Assembly: GCF_000003855.2 (NCBI RefSeq)
Contig: NW_003101667.1
Span: forward strand, 1,527,581-1,591,580
DNA: 64,000 bases
Direction: 5' to 3'
Origin: Blastomyces gilchristii SLH14081
Taxonomy: Eukaryota; Ascomycota; Eurotiomycetes; Onygenales; Ajellomycetaceae
The notes under the pieces were generated by a model. That model was not told the DNA's origin. It ran no database searches and worked only from the letters and a program-made list of their open reading frames with translations. Made by a program: the position numbers and the translations under genes. How positions within the stretch are numbered: the stretch's first letter is position 1; each line of letters begins with the position of its first letter. This document shows positions 36,640 to 49,484 of the stretch, in pieces.

Positions 36640-37390
36640 ATCTGAAGAAGATTTATAAAAACTGTGATTATCACAGACATTACAAATAACATATATTTAA
36701 AACTTGTATGACTTCAAAGACACAATCTGCACACAGCTGTTCATGAGTCAGGTTTATACTTTCAATCAGTGTTGACAGACTTACTCACAGAGATAGAATC
36801 AGTTAATGCTATAGAGTTAATTAGAGAAGATAAGCTCATCTATATAATGACTTTATAAATGTCTGAGAACTTTGTGATTATGAAAACTAAGCTTCAGATA
36901 CTAGAGAAATACTGAGACCTTGCAGAGATATTTAGCTCAGTAAAGACAGCTGAGCTTTCTTCTCACTGTAAGAAGAATCTAGTAATAGATTTAATAGAAG
37001 AATAGAAATACTTCTGAGAATTAATCTATAAGCTCTTTCATTATGAGACAGAGGTCTTACAGACCTATGTAAAGAAGAATCTGAAGAATGACTTTATTCA
37101 ATCTTCACAGGCCTTTGCAGAAGCCTCTGTGATGTTTATAAAGAAGAAGAATGAAGATTTCAGATTATGTGTAGACTATTATAATTTGAACTCTAAGATA
37201 ATAAAGAGTCACTACTCTCTGTCTCTGATTGAGAATGTGATCAACTGTCTTACAGAAGCTGTTATATTCATACAACTAAATATAATTAATATATATACAC
37301 AGCTGTGAATACAGTCTGAGAATGAATAAAAGACTGTCTTTAGAACTGCACTGAGATTATTTGAATATCTAGTGATATCTTTTGATTTGA
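36640..37390 (+). pseudogene. Gypsy-1 reverse transcriptase, 5' part
   Basis: FRLCVDYYNLNSKI (about 37160-37200), AVIFIQLNIINIYTQL (first catalytic Asp region, Asp changed to Asn), KTVFRTALRLFEYL and SFDLT, matching the Gypsy RT series FR-CVDYR-LN, FT-LDL--AYHQI, KTAFRT--G-FEYLVMPFGLT. The next codon is cut by Gypsy-2 and the frame resumes at 44663. Protease was not located with confidence. Confidence 0.85.
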
Positions 37391-37395
37391 CTAAT

Positions 37396-37653
37396 TGTAA
37401 GAATAAGTACTCGCAGGTGATTATTCAGGTGTTTGCAGCTTGGCGTGATATGTACTGTTAACTACTAGAAGTATTCACAGTAGAAAGATAAAATGTAGAG
37501 ATCAAATATATAATAGTATTTAACCTGAGTTATGAATAGTATTCACAAACTCCAGTCTATATAGTTGTGTGTAGTCAAGGACTGCTAACTCTATTGATTA
37601 TACAAGAGATAGAAATAGAAGTAAAGAATATGTGAGAAGTGAGATTTCTTACA
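37396..37653 (-). repeat. Gypsy-2 3' LTR (258 bp)
   Basis: Plus-strand ends are TGTAAGAATAAG and GATTTCTTACA. Differences from the other LTR are almost all transitions. Confidence 0.92.
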
Positions 37654-39589
37654 TACTTTCCTCTCTCTAAGACTTCATCTGTGAAGCCTTTCACTGAGTG
37701 ACTTCATAGAATCAGCTCAGCACTGCAGTGATACTCACTAAAAACTCTTCACATCTATAAAAAAAATCTCAGTGAGAAAAAATCTCTTGTTATTATAAAG
37801 AGAAAAGAGTCTGTCACTCAGTTTCTTATTCTGTAAGATTCTTTATAATCTACAGATTCTTCTCTGACTATCACACAGATTCATCTCATATCTTTCATAT
37901 AGAAGAGTTCTGATTGACTCTTAATTATTTTCATAAGATTCTTATATACTCATTACACAGATTCATCTCACAGATGAATCACTCTCTGTGAGATCACTCT
38001 CATCAAAGAGAAGTATTTATAAGTTAATCTTTTACTCATTCTTATAAATCATTGTTCTTTAATACTGTAGAATTGTGAGGAATTTTTCATTCTTTTATTA
38101 ACTCTGTAGAGTTGTAGAATTAAGATATCTGCAGTCTGCAATCACTCTTTATAGTTATATAGAAAGATTCAGATCTGTGATTCACAATCACTCTTTATTT
38201 ACTAGAGTGATCTGACTATTCTGTAGAATTATTCACAGTGTAAATAAATCTCTCTAGAGTAGTATAAATATCTCAGATCTATCTGTAAAATCTTATCTTC
38301 TTTTTTCTTTTTCTGTAACAGCTTTCATTTCTATAAACTATGAGTATTCTCATTCATCTGTGAAGTGTTTTCACTCAGATGACAGAGAGAGAGTGTTTCT
38401 AACAATATTCATATATTAATTCAAGAACTTCTCAAGAATAAAAATTTTTTAATTTCAATATCTTTATAAATAATGTCTGACTGCTGCTGAGCTTCTTATA
38501 AGTGTTTCTGTAACTTCTCTAGTCACTTTTTATCAGCTGATGAAGCAGGGATGGCATCACTTATAATAGTATCTTCATCTCTTTCAGCTCTGCTACTGCA
38601 CCTGATCTTCAGACCAGCAGTCAACTTCATACCTTTCTCAGATCAGTTTCTGACTTCAAGCAGCACAGTTCCTCTCTTTACTGTAAGTCTTCTCATAAGT
38701 AATTCCTTACAGACTCTAGCTAATAGTTCTTATAAAGCTTCTGATATTGTCAGTGTCTTCTACAGTCTCATGAGTCTATGATTATTTTCTCTCTGCTCAC
38801 ACAATCTCTGATCAGGCATATGTGAATATGTCTAGGTTCTCTATCAATGATTCTCATACTGCAGCGCATTTTCACAATCTCATTATTAATGAGAGATGAG
38901 TCTTCAAGTACCTGCAAAATCCAGGTAATTAAGACAATGTGAATACTATGAATTTGTAACAGAAGTTAATCTGAGCAGATGAGTCTTCTCTCTATATCTC
39001 AATTGTTTTCAGACTGAATACTTCAGCACAACTGAGAGAGCAGACACAGCTTTATAAGAAATATCTGATTATACATGCAGATGATCAGTCTTCAAGACTC
39101 TGCTATAACTGTATACACTCTGATATTCAGCTTCTCTGAAGCCTGTGCATTTCTAGTAATCTTCATATCAAATGCAACAATTATCTATACTGTGAGTATG
39201 ATACTCTCTGCTTCTTTGAAGAGAGAAATTGATAGTTATAAGAGAGTTAAGTATCACAGATATTAAGAATATAAGTTTAAGTTTTCTTTATTTTTTCTTT
39301 ATTAATCTCTAAATTGTGTTCACAGTTCTGTTTTTATTTTCTTATTTTTTAACTTTAATAAGAGCATGATTTCTTCTTTTCTTATATATATTATGAACTG
39401 TTCATCTCAGTAGAAACCTATTATCTTGTAGACTAGAGCTTATAAATAACAGTGTTAATATCTTTATTATAATCAGATTCTTAGTAAAGACTGTGCTATT
39501 CTGACTTGTCAGAATTTATGATATGAAAGTTATGTCTCAGCTTCTACAGATATCTTATCTGCTCAGATGATTCTTAAGTGAACTTATTC

Positions 39590-40700
39590 ATCTTATCAGA
39601 ATACTCTTATTACTGAATCTTGAATCAGAGCTTATAATCTCACTTCTCTGAGTTAATAATTTCTTTAATCTGATATTCTCTTTCACTCTCTAGTACTTTA
39701 CAGATAGAGTGATGAGTCACAGAGTTCTCTTCTAAGAATTTCTTATATTTATAAAGTAAAGAGATATAAAAAATATTATATATCTGTAACTCAGATAACA
39801 GTTTCAATCTATAAAACTGTGAGTTAACTTTCTTTATAATCTTATAAGACTCTGTCTATAAGAGATTCAGCTTCTTACTAGATCTCTATGTAATAATGTT
39901 TTCTAGACTTAGTCAGACTCTATCATCTTTCTTGAAACTCTTTATAATATGCTTAAAGTTATAGTATCTCTTCTGATACTCTTGAGTCTTTCTTAAGAAT
40001 TTATAAGCTTTCTCTCAGATCTTCTGAATTCTCTCAGCCTGTTTACAGATATCATCACACTCTATAGTATACTCTTACAGATTTATCAAGATTATCTGTG
40101 AATAAGTCTCAGTAAGTATCTCAAAGAAGGTTTTATCTATACTGACATGTTTTAAGTTGTTATATATGAACTTTATAAGTGATAATTAATACACTCAGTT
40201 ATTCTGATTATAATTGATAAAGCACTGCAGATACTGTTTCAATATACTTGTCAGATATTCTATCTGATTATCTATCTATTAATGAAAAGCTGTGCTTAGA
40301 TCTCATAAGATCTTCAATATAGTTATCAGATCAGATTAGAACTCTTCTATAAAGATTAATTCTCTATCTGAGATAATATTTATAGATAACTCATATAACT
40401 GAATCACATTATAGATGAAGATATAAGTTAAATTCTTTGACTTTAAGTTCTTATAGATGAGTATAAAGTGTGTTATCTTGATAAAGTGATTCACTATTAT
40501 CAGCACACTGTCAAAGCAGATATTATATATATTCTTACTTTCAGAAAGACTCACAAGAGCATTCATTTCTAGCTGTTCTCAAGATTTCTGTAAAATAAGT
40601 AGAGAAGTAAGTTCTTTATATAATCTGAACTGCACTACTCATAAATTCTGATAAATAGTACAAGAATTCACTATCTTCTTTATAAATTCTCATATCTTTA
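39590..40700 (-). pseudogene. Gypsy-2 integrase and chromodomain remnants
   Basis: The open piece 40336-40566 reads DSVLIIVNHFIKITHFI, then LSINIISDRELIFIEEF, the first and second Asp regions of the core (first Asp now Asn). The chromodomain counterpart lies at about 39595-39720, homologous to 47190-47330. Confidence 0.8.
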
Positions 40701-41499
40701 GTCAGAAGTATTTTCTTATAAGCAACTCATGAGTTCTAGTGTCTATAAAATGATCTGCTAGAGAAGAGTCATGATATCTTTTAATAAGTTCTATATATAG
40801 AAACTTATTCATAGATATATAAATTCAGCTCTCTCTTTATAAGAGATTATTTAAGTCTCTTTAATTCCTTATTTCTGCAGAGTTGATTTCTGCTGTGAGC
40901 AGTTTCTGAATATACTGAGTATATTCATTCTTCAGTTATAGTTCAGACAATCTGAATAGAAGATCTTATAAAGACTTATACTCTGTTTTCTCTTATATCA
41001 GATTTTTCACAGTGCTTCTTAAAGTCTGTAAATTCTTCAGATTATAGATACTCTCTTTAAGAATTCTCATAAAGATTCTCAGAGTGTTGACTCTCAGTAT
41101 TATAGAGAGTAGTTGTACAGACTTCTTCTCTCTCTCTTTTCTCTTCTCTTATAAGAAATTAAGAGACTCTTCAGTCAATATCTTTGTAACACTCAGTCTG
41201 AGTATCTTATAAAGCTTTTCTGTCTTCTCTAGTCTCTCTGTATCTGTCACTCTGATCTTCTTAATATAGTCTGATCTGTGAGAGAGTTTATTCACTGAGT
41301 TCTTAGTTCTCTTGATATATTCTATCTTGAATCAGAACTCACTCAGTCTCTGAGCTCAGTGAATCTATCACTGTGAGAGTTTCTTGATTAAAGTAAACTA
41401 TTACAAGCTATTATAATCAGTTCTAACAGTAATCACTGTTATAAGATTCTCAAAGTAGTGATATCAGTAATGAAAGAATTTCACTATTATGAGAAACTT

Positions 41500-42480
41500 C
41501 TGATCATGAATGTCATAGTTAATCTTTATAAGTTGCATCTTCTATAAGAAAAAGATCACTAAAACTCAGTTCTTATTTAACTGTAGTTATAAGACTATTT
41601 CTGAAATTGTAAAGAAGAAGACATCTGTCTCTAATCTGATTAAGAGTAAGAGATTAAAGTGAAACAGCATTACTATGTCTGTAAATACCTGTTTTAATCT
41701 TATAAAGACTCTGTGAGCTTCTGAGATAAGAAAGTTCTCACAGTTCTCTCTTCTTAACAATCTTTTCATTCTTCATTTATGAGATAACTTCTTCTTGTTT
41801 TCACTCTTCAGCATGTCTGTAAGAGTCAAGAAGATTCTTATAAATATAAAGATAAATCATCTATAGAAATTCATGAAGCTCAGAAAGATCTGAATCTCAT
41901 GAATACTAGTTAGCTCTAATTATAATAGAATAGTCTTAATTTACAAAGATTTCATCTGAATATTATCTACAGTGATTACATATTCTAGGAAATTAATCTG
42001 ATGAGTACTGAAGTTGTACTTTGTAAGCTTAATATACAGTTCTGTCTCATCTAAGATCTTCAATATACTTCATATATACTCAGTATATTCTTTCTTCTTT
42101 ATGAAGTACATCATCATATCATTCAAATATATTATCATGAAGACATTCAGATATGTATGAAGTGTTTTATTAATAAAAGACTAAAATACTGCAGAGATAT
42201 TAATCAGACTAAAAGACATCACTAGATATTCAAATAATCTCAGTACAGTTCTAAAGACAGTCTTTCATTCATCTTCAGACTGTATTCACAGCTGTGTATA
42301 TATGTTGATCACATTCAGTTATGTGAATATAACAGCTCTTATGAGATGATTGATCACATTCTCAATCAGAGATAGAGAGTAGCAGCTCTTTATTATCTTG
42401 AAGTTCAGGTCATGATAGTCTACATACAATCTGAGATCTTCATTCTTCTTCTTCACAAATATCACAGAGACTTCTGTGAA
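41500..42480 (-). pseudogene. Gypsy-2 reverse transcriptase and RNase H remnants
   Basis: YLNDMMMYFIK (about 42100-42135) is the YLDD active site with one Asp changed to Asn. FR-CVDY sequence lies near 42410-42440. RNase H-like segments follow at 41587-41769 and beyond. Sequence and order match Gypsy-1. Confidence 0.82.
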
Positions 42481-43249
42481 GATCTGTGAAGATCAGATAA
42501 AGTCATTCTTCAGATTCTTCTTTATATAGACCTGCAAGACCTCTATCTCATAATGAGAGAGTTTATAGATTGATTCTCAGAAGAGTTTCTACTCTTCTAT
42601 CAAATCTATTATCAGATTCTTCTTACAGTGAGAAGAAAGCTCAGCTGTCTTTACTGAACTGAATATCTCTGTGAGATCTCAGTATTTCTCTGATATCTGA
42701 AGCTCAGTTTTTATAACTGTGAGATTCTCAGATATTTATAAAGTCATTATATAGATGAGCTTGTCTTCTCTAATTAACTCTGCAGCATTAACTGATTCTA
42801 TCTTTATAAGTGAGTCTGTCAACACTGATCAGAAGTATAAACCTGACTTATAAACAGCTATGTACAGATTATGTCTTTGAAGTCATGCAAGTCTCAAGTA
42901 CATGTTATCTATGATGTCTGTAATAATCATAGTTTCTGTAAATCTTCTTCAGATTTCAGAGAGATCTTATAATTCAAAGATAATTCTTATAAGTTTCTCA
43001 GTTCTCAGATCTGAGTTCTCACATCCTGCTTGTTGTAAGAGCAGATTTCCAGTTTTCATTATTCAGCTTATTTATTTTATGAGCTTTAGAAATACTACAG
43101 TGATCTGGGATTCTGAGTTCATCAATACTTTTCATGCTTGTGAGACAGCAGTACTGTAGCACAGTCTCTCTCTATGAGTAAGTATTTTTATTGAGAGAGT
43201 AACAGATTCAGGTATTAGCTTCAAGACTCTTAAGAAGACTGTTACTGAC

Positions 43250-44370
43250 TCTGTTCATAACTTCTTAATTTTCTATTTTGATTTATTCAGACAGTTTGCA
43301 TGAAGATATTCTGATTTAGAATAGATAAAGCAGAGTCTCTTTTTCTTAGTCTCTCTATTATACACTCTGTTCACAGAAGCTTATAAAGCTCTTTCTCTCT
43401 ACTCAGCAGTCAAATACAAATCTCTCTATATCTTATCATCTTTTTCTGACAAACCTGTTCTCTGTTATTCTGACTCTTACAGAGCTGATCAGTGATCTGC
43501 TCTTCACAAGTTTGTGACTCTCACAGTGATCTGTAAGCAGTGAATAAGAGTCATCAGTTTCTTCAGAGTCAAGAACTTAGAGTCTTACTCAATGAGCTTG
43601 TTCTACATATCTTTATTCAGCTTCTTTATAAATATCATCATTCAGATCTTATTTCAGAGCTCTGTTTTCACAGATCTTAATTCACATCATAATTTTATAA
43701 AGCACTGTGAGTAGTCTTTATCAGATTTCTCACCTCTTTTTCTAATATTGATGATCACAGCTCAGATATTCTCTGTTCAGCTTGTAAAGTCTCTCAACTT
43801 ATTCTCTAAATAGATCTTGAGAACAGATCAGTGAGATCTCTTGTAATCATTCTCTAGATAGTTCAGCCAGTCCTTGACTTCAGTGTAATAGAGGCCTGTC
43901 ATTATATAGATGATAGCTTCTTCATCTTTCATATTATACAGCTGAGCTTGTGAGTCAATTTTTAATACAAACTTGCAAAAGCTTTTATAGATTGTGATTT
44001 GATAAGTGATCTTAAGTAATCACAGCTTAAGAAAGTTTCTTTTCAGTTTGTAGATATCTCTGAAGATCATGTCTAGAGACTCAGTTTGAGAGTGTTTATA
44101 GATAGTAAGCATTTCTTGTAGAAAAATAGCTTAGTTTTACAGAAGATGCTCAAGAATATTCTTCACTGAGATTGATTTATTCATGAGTTCAGAGGATTTG
44201 AAGAGTTTCTCTGTCACAGATACAGAAAATGATATTCTGTAAGTGATTGATAAGTTCTCTAAGACTTCTTTTATGAGAATTATTCATGATTTGAGTGACT
44301 GCTCCTGAATGCCTGTAGTAGAGTTCACAGAGATTGAAGCATGTAAGTTTCTAGTTTTTTCAGTCATAAC
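43250..44370 (-). pseudogene. Gypsy-2 gag remnant
   Basis: Homologous to 35236-36340. The zinc knuckle at 43291-43332 reads CFIYSKSEYLHANC: first and last Cys are kept, second Cys and His are now Tyr. Confidence 0.75.
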
Positions 44371-44399
44371 AGGCAGTTGCTGACTGACTGAGTTTGAAA

Positions 44400-44657
44400 T
44401 GTAAGAATAAGTGCTTACAGGTGATTATTCAGGTGTTTACAGCTTGACATGATATATACTGTTAACTACTAGAAGTATTCACAGTAGAAAGATAAAATGT
44501 AGAAATCAAATGTATAATAGCATTCAAGCTGAGTTATGAATAGTATTTGCGAACTTCAGTCTATATAGTTATGTGTAGCCAAGAGCCGCTAACCCTATTG
44601 ATTACGCGAGAGATAGGAATAGGGGTAAAGAATCCGCGAGGAGCGGGATTTCTTACA
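44400..44657 (-). repeat. Gypsy-2 5' LTR (258 bp), partly spared from mutation
   Basis: The element-proximal two thirds is mutated, but 44575-44657 (the first ~80 bp of the LTR in element sense) keeps several CpG sites, GGGG and CC. This is the most G+C-rich patch in the nest. Confidence 0.92.
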
Positions 44658-44662
44658 CTAAT

Positions 44663-45600
44663 ATCTCTACAGTATTTCAGTCTTTCATTAATAAAATACT
44701 TCATGCATATCTGAATATCTTTATAATAATATATCTGAATGATGTGATGATGTACTTTACAAAGAAGAAAGAACATACTGAGTATATATGAAGTGTGTTA
44801 AAGATCTTAGATAAGACAGAACTGTATATTAAGCTTGTAAAGTGCAACTTCAGTGTCTGTCAGATTAATTTCCTAGAATATATAATCACTGCAGATGATA
44901 TTCAGATGAAATCTTTATAAGTTAAGACTATTCTATCATAACTAAAGTTAACTAGTATTTATGAGATTCAGATCTTTCTGAGCTTTGTGAATTTCTATAG
45001 ATAATTTATCTTTATATTCATGAGAATCTTCTTAACTCTTACAGACATGCTGAAGGATAAAAACAAGAAGAAGTTATCTTATAAATAAAGAATGAAAAGA
45101 TTGTTAAGAAGAGAGAGCTGTAAGAACTTTCTTATCTCAGAAGCTTATAGAGTCTTTATAAGATTAAAATAGATATTTACAGATACAGTGATACTGTTTC
45201 ACTTTGATTTCTTACTCTTAATCAGATTAAAGACAGATATCTTCTTCTTTACAATTTCAGAAATAGTCTCACAATTACACTTAAATGAGAACTGAATTTC
45301 AGTGATCTTTTTCTCATAGAAGATGTAACTTATGAAGATTAACTATAATATTCATGATCAGAAGCTTCTCATAATAGTGAAATTCTTTCATCACTAATAT
45401 CACTACTTTGAGAGTCTTATAATAGTGATTACTGTTAGAACTGATTATAACAGCTTATAATAGTTTACTTCAATCAAGAAACTCTTGCAGTGACAGATTC
45501 ACTGAGCTCAGAGACTGAGTGAGTTCTGATTCAAGATAGAATATATTAACAGAACTAAGAACTCAGCAGATGAACTCTCTCACAGATCAGACTAGGTTAA
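44663..45600 (+). pseudogene. Gypsy-1 reverse transcriptase 3' part and RNase H
   Basis: Continues from 37390 with STVFQSFINKILHAYL and YLNDVMMYFTKK (YLDD active site with one Asp changed to Asn, about 44732-44766). Then come FLEYIITADDIQM, FLSFVNFYR-FI and RNase H-like segments to NRTKNSADELSHRSD (about 45550-45590), the usual N-ADALSR end. Confidence 0.85.
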
Positions 45601-46029
45601 GAAGATCAGAGTGATAAATATAGAGAGACTAGAGAAGATAGAAAAGCTTTACAGAATACTCAGACTGAGTGTTACAAAGAGATTAACTGAAGAGTCTCTT
45701 AATTCTCTATAAGAGAAGAGAGAAGAGAAAGAAGAGAAGTCTGTATAACTACTCTCTATAACACTGAGAGTCAACACTCTGAAAATCTCTGTAAGAATTC
45801 TTGAAGAGAGTATCTATAATCTGAAGAGTTTGTAGACTTTGAGAAGCACTGTGAAAGAACTGATATACAAGAAAACAGAGTATAAGTCTTTATAAAATCT
45901 TCTATTCAGATTATCTGAACTGCAACTGAAGAATGAATATACTCAGTATATTCAGAAACTGCTTATAACAGAGATTAACTCTGCAGAAATAAAGAATTAA
46001 AGAGACTTAAATAATCTCTTATAAAGAGA

Positions 46030-47340
46030 GAGCTGAATTTATATATCTATGAATAAGTTTCTATGTATAGAACTTATTAAAAGATATTATGACTCTTCTC
46101 TAGTGAGTTATTTTATAGATACTAGAACTCATGAGTTGCTTATAAGAAAATACTTCTAGCTAAAGATATAAGAACTTATGAAGAAGATAGTGAATTCTTA
46201 TACTATTTATCAGAGTTTATAAGTAGTGCAGTTCAGACTATATAAAGAACTTACTTCTCTACTCATCTTATGAAAATCTTAAGAATAGCTAGAAATAAAT
46301 ACTCTTATAAGTCTCTCTGAAAGTAAGAATATATATGATATCTGCTTTAACAGTGTGTTAATGATAGTGAATTACTTTATTAAGATAACATACTTTATAC
46401 TCATCTGCAAGAACTTGAAGTCAAAGAATTTAACTCATATCTTCATTTATAATATAATCTGATTGTATGAATTATCTGTGAACATTATCTCAGACAGAAA
46501 ATCAATCTTCATAGAGAAGTTCTGATCTGATCTGATAACTATACTGAAGATCTTATAAGATCTAAGTACAGCTTTTCATCAACAGACAGATGATTAGATA
46601 AAATATCTGATAAGTATATTGAAACAGTATCTGTAATACTTTGTCAATTATAATCAGAATAACTGAATACATTGATTATCACTTACAGAGTTTGTATATA
46701 ACAACTCAAAGCATGTTGACACAGATAAAACTCTCTTTAAGATACTCACTGAGACTCACTTATAAATGATCTTGATGAACTCATAAGAGTATACTATAGA
46801 GTGTAATGATACCTGTGAACAGGCTGAGAGAATTCAGAATATTCAGAAGAAAACTCATGAATTCTTGAGAAAGACTCAAGAGTATCAGAAGAGATACTAT
46901 AACTTCAAGTATATTATAAAGAGTTTTAAGAAAGATAATAGAGTCTGACTAAGTCTAGAAAATATTATCATGTAGAGATCTAGTAAGAAGCTGAATCTCT
47001 TACAGATAGAGTCTTATAAGATTGTGAAGAAAGTGAGTTTATAATTCTACAGATTAAAACTGTTATCTGAGTTACAGATATACAATGTCTTTCATATCTC
47101 TTTACTTTATAAATATAAGAAATTCTTAGAAGAGAATTCTGTGACTTATCACTCTATTCACAAAGCACTAGAGAGTGAAAGAGAATATCAGATTAAAGAG
47201 ATTATTAACTCAGAGAAGTGAGATTATGAGCTCTGATTCAAGATTCAGTGATAAGAGTATTCTGATAAGATGAATAAGTTCACTTAAGAATTATCTAAGT
47301 AGATAAGATATCTGTAGAAGCTGAGATATAACTTTTATAC
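46030..47340 (+). pseudogene. Gypsy-1 integrase with C-terminal chromodomain
   Basis: The integrase core reads SVLMIVNYFIKITYFI (first Asp changed to Asn), LSVNIISDRKSIFIEKF (second Asp), and STAFHQQTDD followed by a lost E region, then LSLTEFVYNNS (about 46675-46710). After a basic linker (RRYYNF-like, SKKLNLLQIESYKIVKK, VFHISLLYKYK) a chromodomain-like segment follows at about 47190-47330: REYQIKEIINSEK-DYEL-FKIQ-. This fits the Y-VE-ILDSR---L-YLVKW pattern with Trp codons mutated to stops. Chromoviruses use this domain to target marked chromatin. Confidence 0.82.
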
Positions 47341-47849
47341 TGTGAATTTTAATAAGTCAGAATAACACAGTCTTTACTAAGAATCTGATTATAATAAAGA
47401 TATTAACACTGTTATTTATAAACTCTAGTCTATAAGATAATGAGTTTCTACTGAGATGAACAGTTCACAGTGTATACAAAGAGAAGAAGAAATTATGCTC
47501 TTATTAAAGTAAAAAAAAAAAAAAAAACAAGAAAATAAAAACAGAGCTGTGAATACAATTTAGAGATTAATAAAGAAAAAACAAAGAAAACTCACACTTA
47601 TATTCTTAATACTTATAACACTTAATCTCTTCATAACTATCAATTCTTCTCTTTAAAGAAGCAGAGAGTATTATATCTACAGTACAGATAATTATTACAT
47701 TTGATATAAAGACTGTCAGAAATACACAGACTTTAGAGAAGCTGAACATCAGAGTGCACACAGTTGTAGCAGAATCTTGAGAACTGATTATCTGTGTATG
47801 TGATCAGATATTTCTCATGAAGCTGTGTTCACTTCCTCAGTTGTACTGA

Positions 47850-48430
47850 AGTATTCAGCTCAGAAATAATTGAGATATGAAGAGAAGACTCATCTGTTCA
47901 GATTAACTCTCATCATAAATTCAGAGCATTTACATTGCCTTGATTATCTGGATTTTACAGGTATCTGAAGACTCATCTCTCATTGACAATGAGATTGTGA
48001 AAATGCATCACAGTGTGAGAATCATTGATAGAAAACCTAGACATATTTACATATACCTGGTCAGAGATCATGCAGGCAGAGAGAGAATGATTGTAGACTC
48101 ACAGAGCTGTAGAAGATACTGACAATACTGAGAGCTTTATAAGAACTATTAGCTAGAGTCTATAAGAAATTACTTGCAGAGAGACTTACAGCAAAGAATG
48201 AGACTATACTACTTAAAGTCAGAGACTGGTCTGAAGAAGATATGAGATTAATCACTAGCCTGAAGATCAGATGCAGTGACAGAGCTGAGAGAGATAAAGA
48301 TACTGTTGTAAGAAGTAATATTCCTGCTTTATCAATCAGTAAAAAGTGATCAGAGAAGTCACAGAGATGCTTACAAGAAGCTCAGCAGTAGTCAGATATT
48401 GTTTACAAAGATATTGAAATTGAAAAAATC
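47850..48430 (+). pseudogene. Gypsy-1 extra frame between pol and 3' LTR, unknown function
   Basis: I do not recognise it. One frame is open at 47940-48122. In another frame, about 48143-48420 encodes a charged stretch (LLARVYKKLLAERLTAKNE to LKIRCSDRAERDKD) with only two stops, both of types explained by Trp or Gln mutation. Gypsy-2 carries a counterpart at about 38480-38900 (minus strand) that keeps the same spacing and the words LLARV, LKIRCS and RAERD. Conservation in both copies suggests a real protein. An intron or frameshift between the two frames is possible. Confidence 0.45.
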
Positions 48431-49221
48431 TTTTATTCTTAGAAAGTTCTTGAATTAATATGTGAATATTATCAGAAACACTCTCTCTCTGTCATCTGAG
48501 TAAAAACACTTTATAGATGAATGAGAATAATCACAGTTTATAAGAATGAGAGCTGTTACAGAAAAAGAAAAAGAAAGATGAGATTCTGTGAACAGATCTG
48601 AGATATTTATACTACTCTAGAGAGATTTATTTACACTGTGAGTGATTTCATGAAATAGTCAGATCACTCTAGTAAATAAAGAATGATTGTGAATTACAGA
48701 TCTAAATCTTTCTATATAACTATAAAAAATGATTGCAGACTGTGAATATCTTGATTCTATAATTCTATAGAGTTGATGAAAGAATGAAAAATTCCTCACA
48801 ATTCTACAGTATCAAAGAATAATGATTCATAAGAATAAGTAAAAGATTAACTTATGAATACTTCTCTTTAATGAGAATAATCTCACACAGAGTGATTCAT
48901 CTGTAAGATGAATCTGTGTGATAATTATACAAGAATCTCATGAAAATAGTTGAGAGTCAATCAGAATTCTTCTATATAAAAGATGTAAGATGAATCTGTG
49001 TAATAGTCAGAGAAGAATCTGTAGGCTATAAAGAATCTCATAGAATAAGAAACTGAGTAACAGACTCTTTTCTCTTTACAGTAATAAGAGATTTTTCCTC
49101 ACTGAGGTTTTTTTTTATAGATATAAAGAACTTTTAGTGAGTATCACTGCAGTGCTAAGCTGATTCTATGAAGTCACTCAGTGAAAGGCTTCACAGATAA
49201 AGCCTTAGAGAGAGAAGAGTA

Positions 49222-49479
49222 TATAAGAAATCTCACTTCTCACAGATTCTTTATCTCTATTTCTATCTCTTATATAATCAATAGAGTTAGCAGCTCTTGA
49301 CTATACACAATTATATAGACTGAAGTTCACAAATACTAATTATAACTCAGCTTGAATACTATTATACATTTGATCTCTACATTTTATCTTTCTACTGTGA
49401 ATACTTCTAGTAGTTAACAGTATATATTATGCCAAGCTGCAAACATCTGAATAATCATCTGTGAGCACTTATTCTTACA
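49222..49479 (+). repeat. Gypsy-1 3' LTR (258 bp)
   Basis: Starts TATAAGAAAT (first TG mutated to TA) and ends ATTCTTACA. Same length as the 5' LTR and more mutated. Confidence 0.92.
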
Positions 49480-49484
49480 AATGT

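Larger units (their letters stand above)
37391..44662 (-). mobile_element. Gypsy-2: same family, inverted, inserted in the RT of Gypsy-1
   Basis: A 7262-bp element (37396-44657) with 258-bp LTRs and duplication CTAAT (37391-37395, 44658-44662). It runs on the minus strand, opposite to its host. Gag to chromodomain follow in the same order as in Gypsy-1 from about 44.35 kb down to 39.6 kb, then the extra 3' frame. It lies within the RT codons just after SFDLT, so it landed after Gypsy-1 did. Confidence 0.93.
34941..49484 (+). mobile_element. Gypsy-1: chromodomain Ty3/Gypsy element, interrupted by Gypsy-2
   Basis: LTRs of 258 bp (34946-35203 and 49222-49479) and duplication AATGT (34941-34945, 49480-49484). 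Without the nested element its length is 7267 bp. Gag, RT, RNase H, integrase and chromodomain remnants run on the plus strand. A further 1.7 kb lies between pol and the 3' LTR and includes an extra reading frame. It is inserted in LINE copy 1. All frames are broken by transitions. Confidence 0.93.

Noticed and set aside
38551..39266. Plus-strand ORFs of 76 and 63 codons in Gypsy-2
   Set aside because: They lie antisense to the conserved extra frame of the element, and the sense frame is the one shared with Gypsy-1.
44561..44776. 71-codon minus-strand ORF across the Gypsy-2 5' LTR
   Set aside because: It runs from RT sequence of the other element (wrong strand) across the LTR boundary, so it is chance openness.
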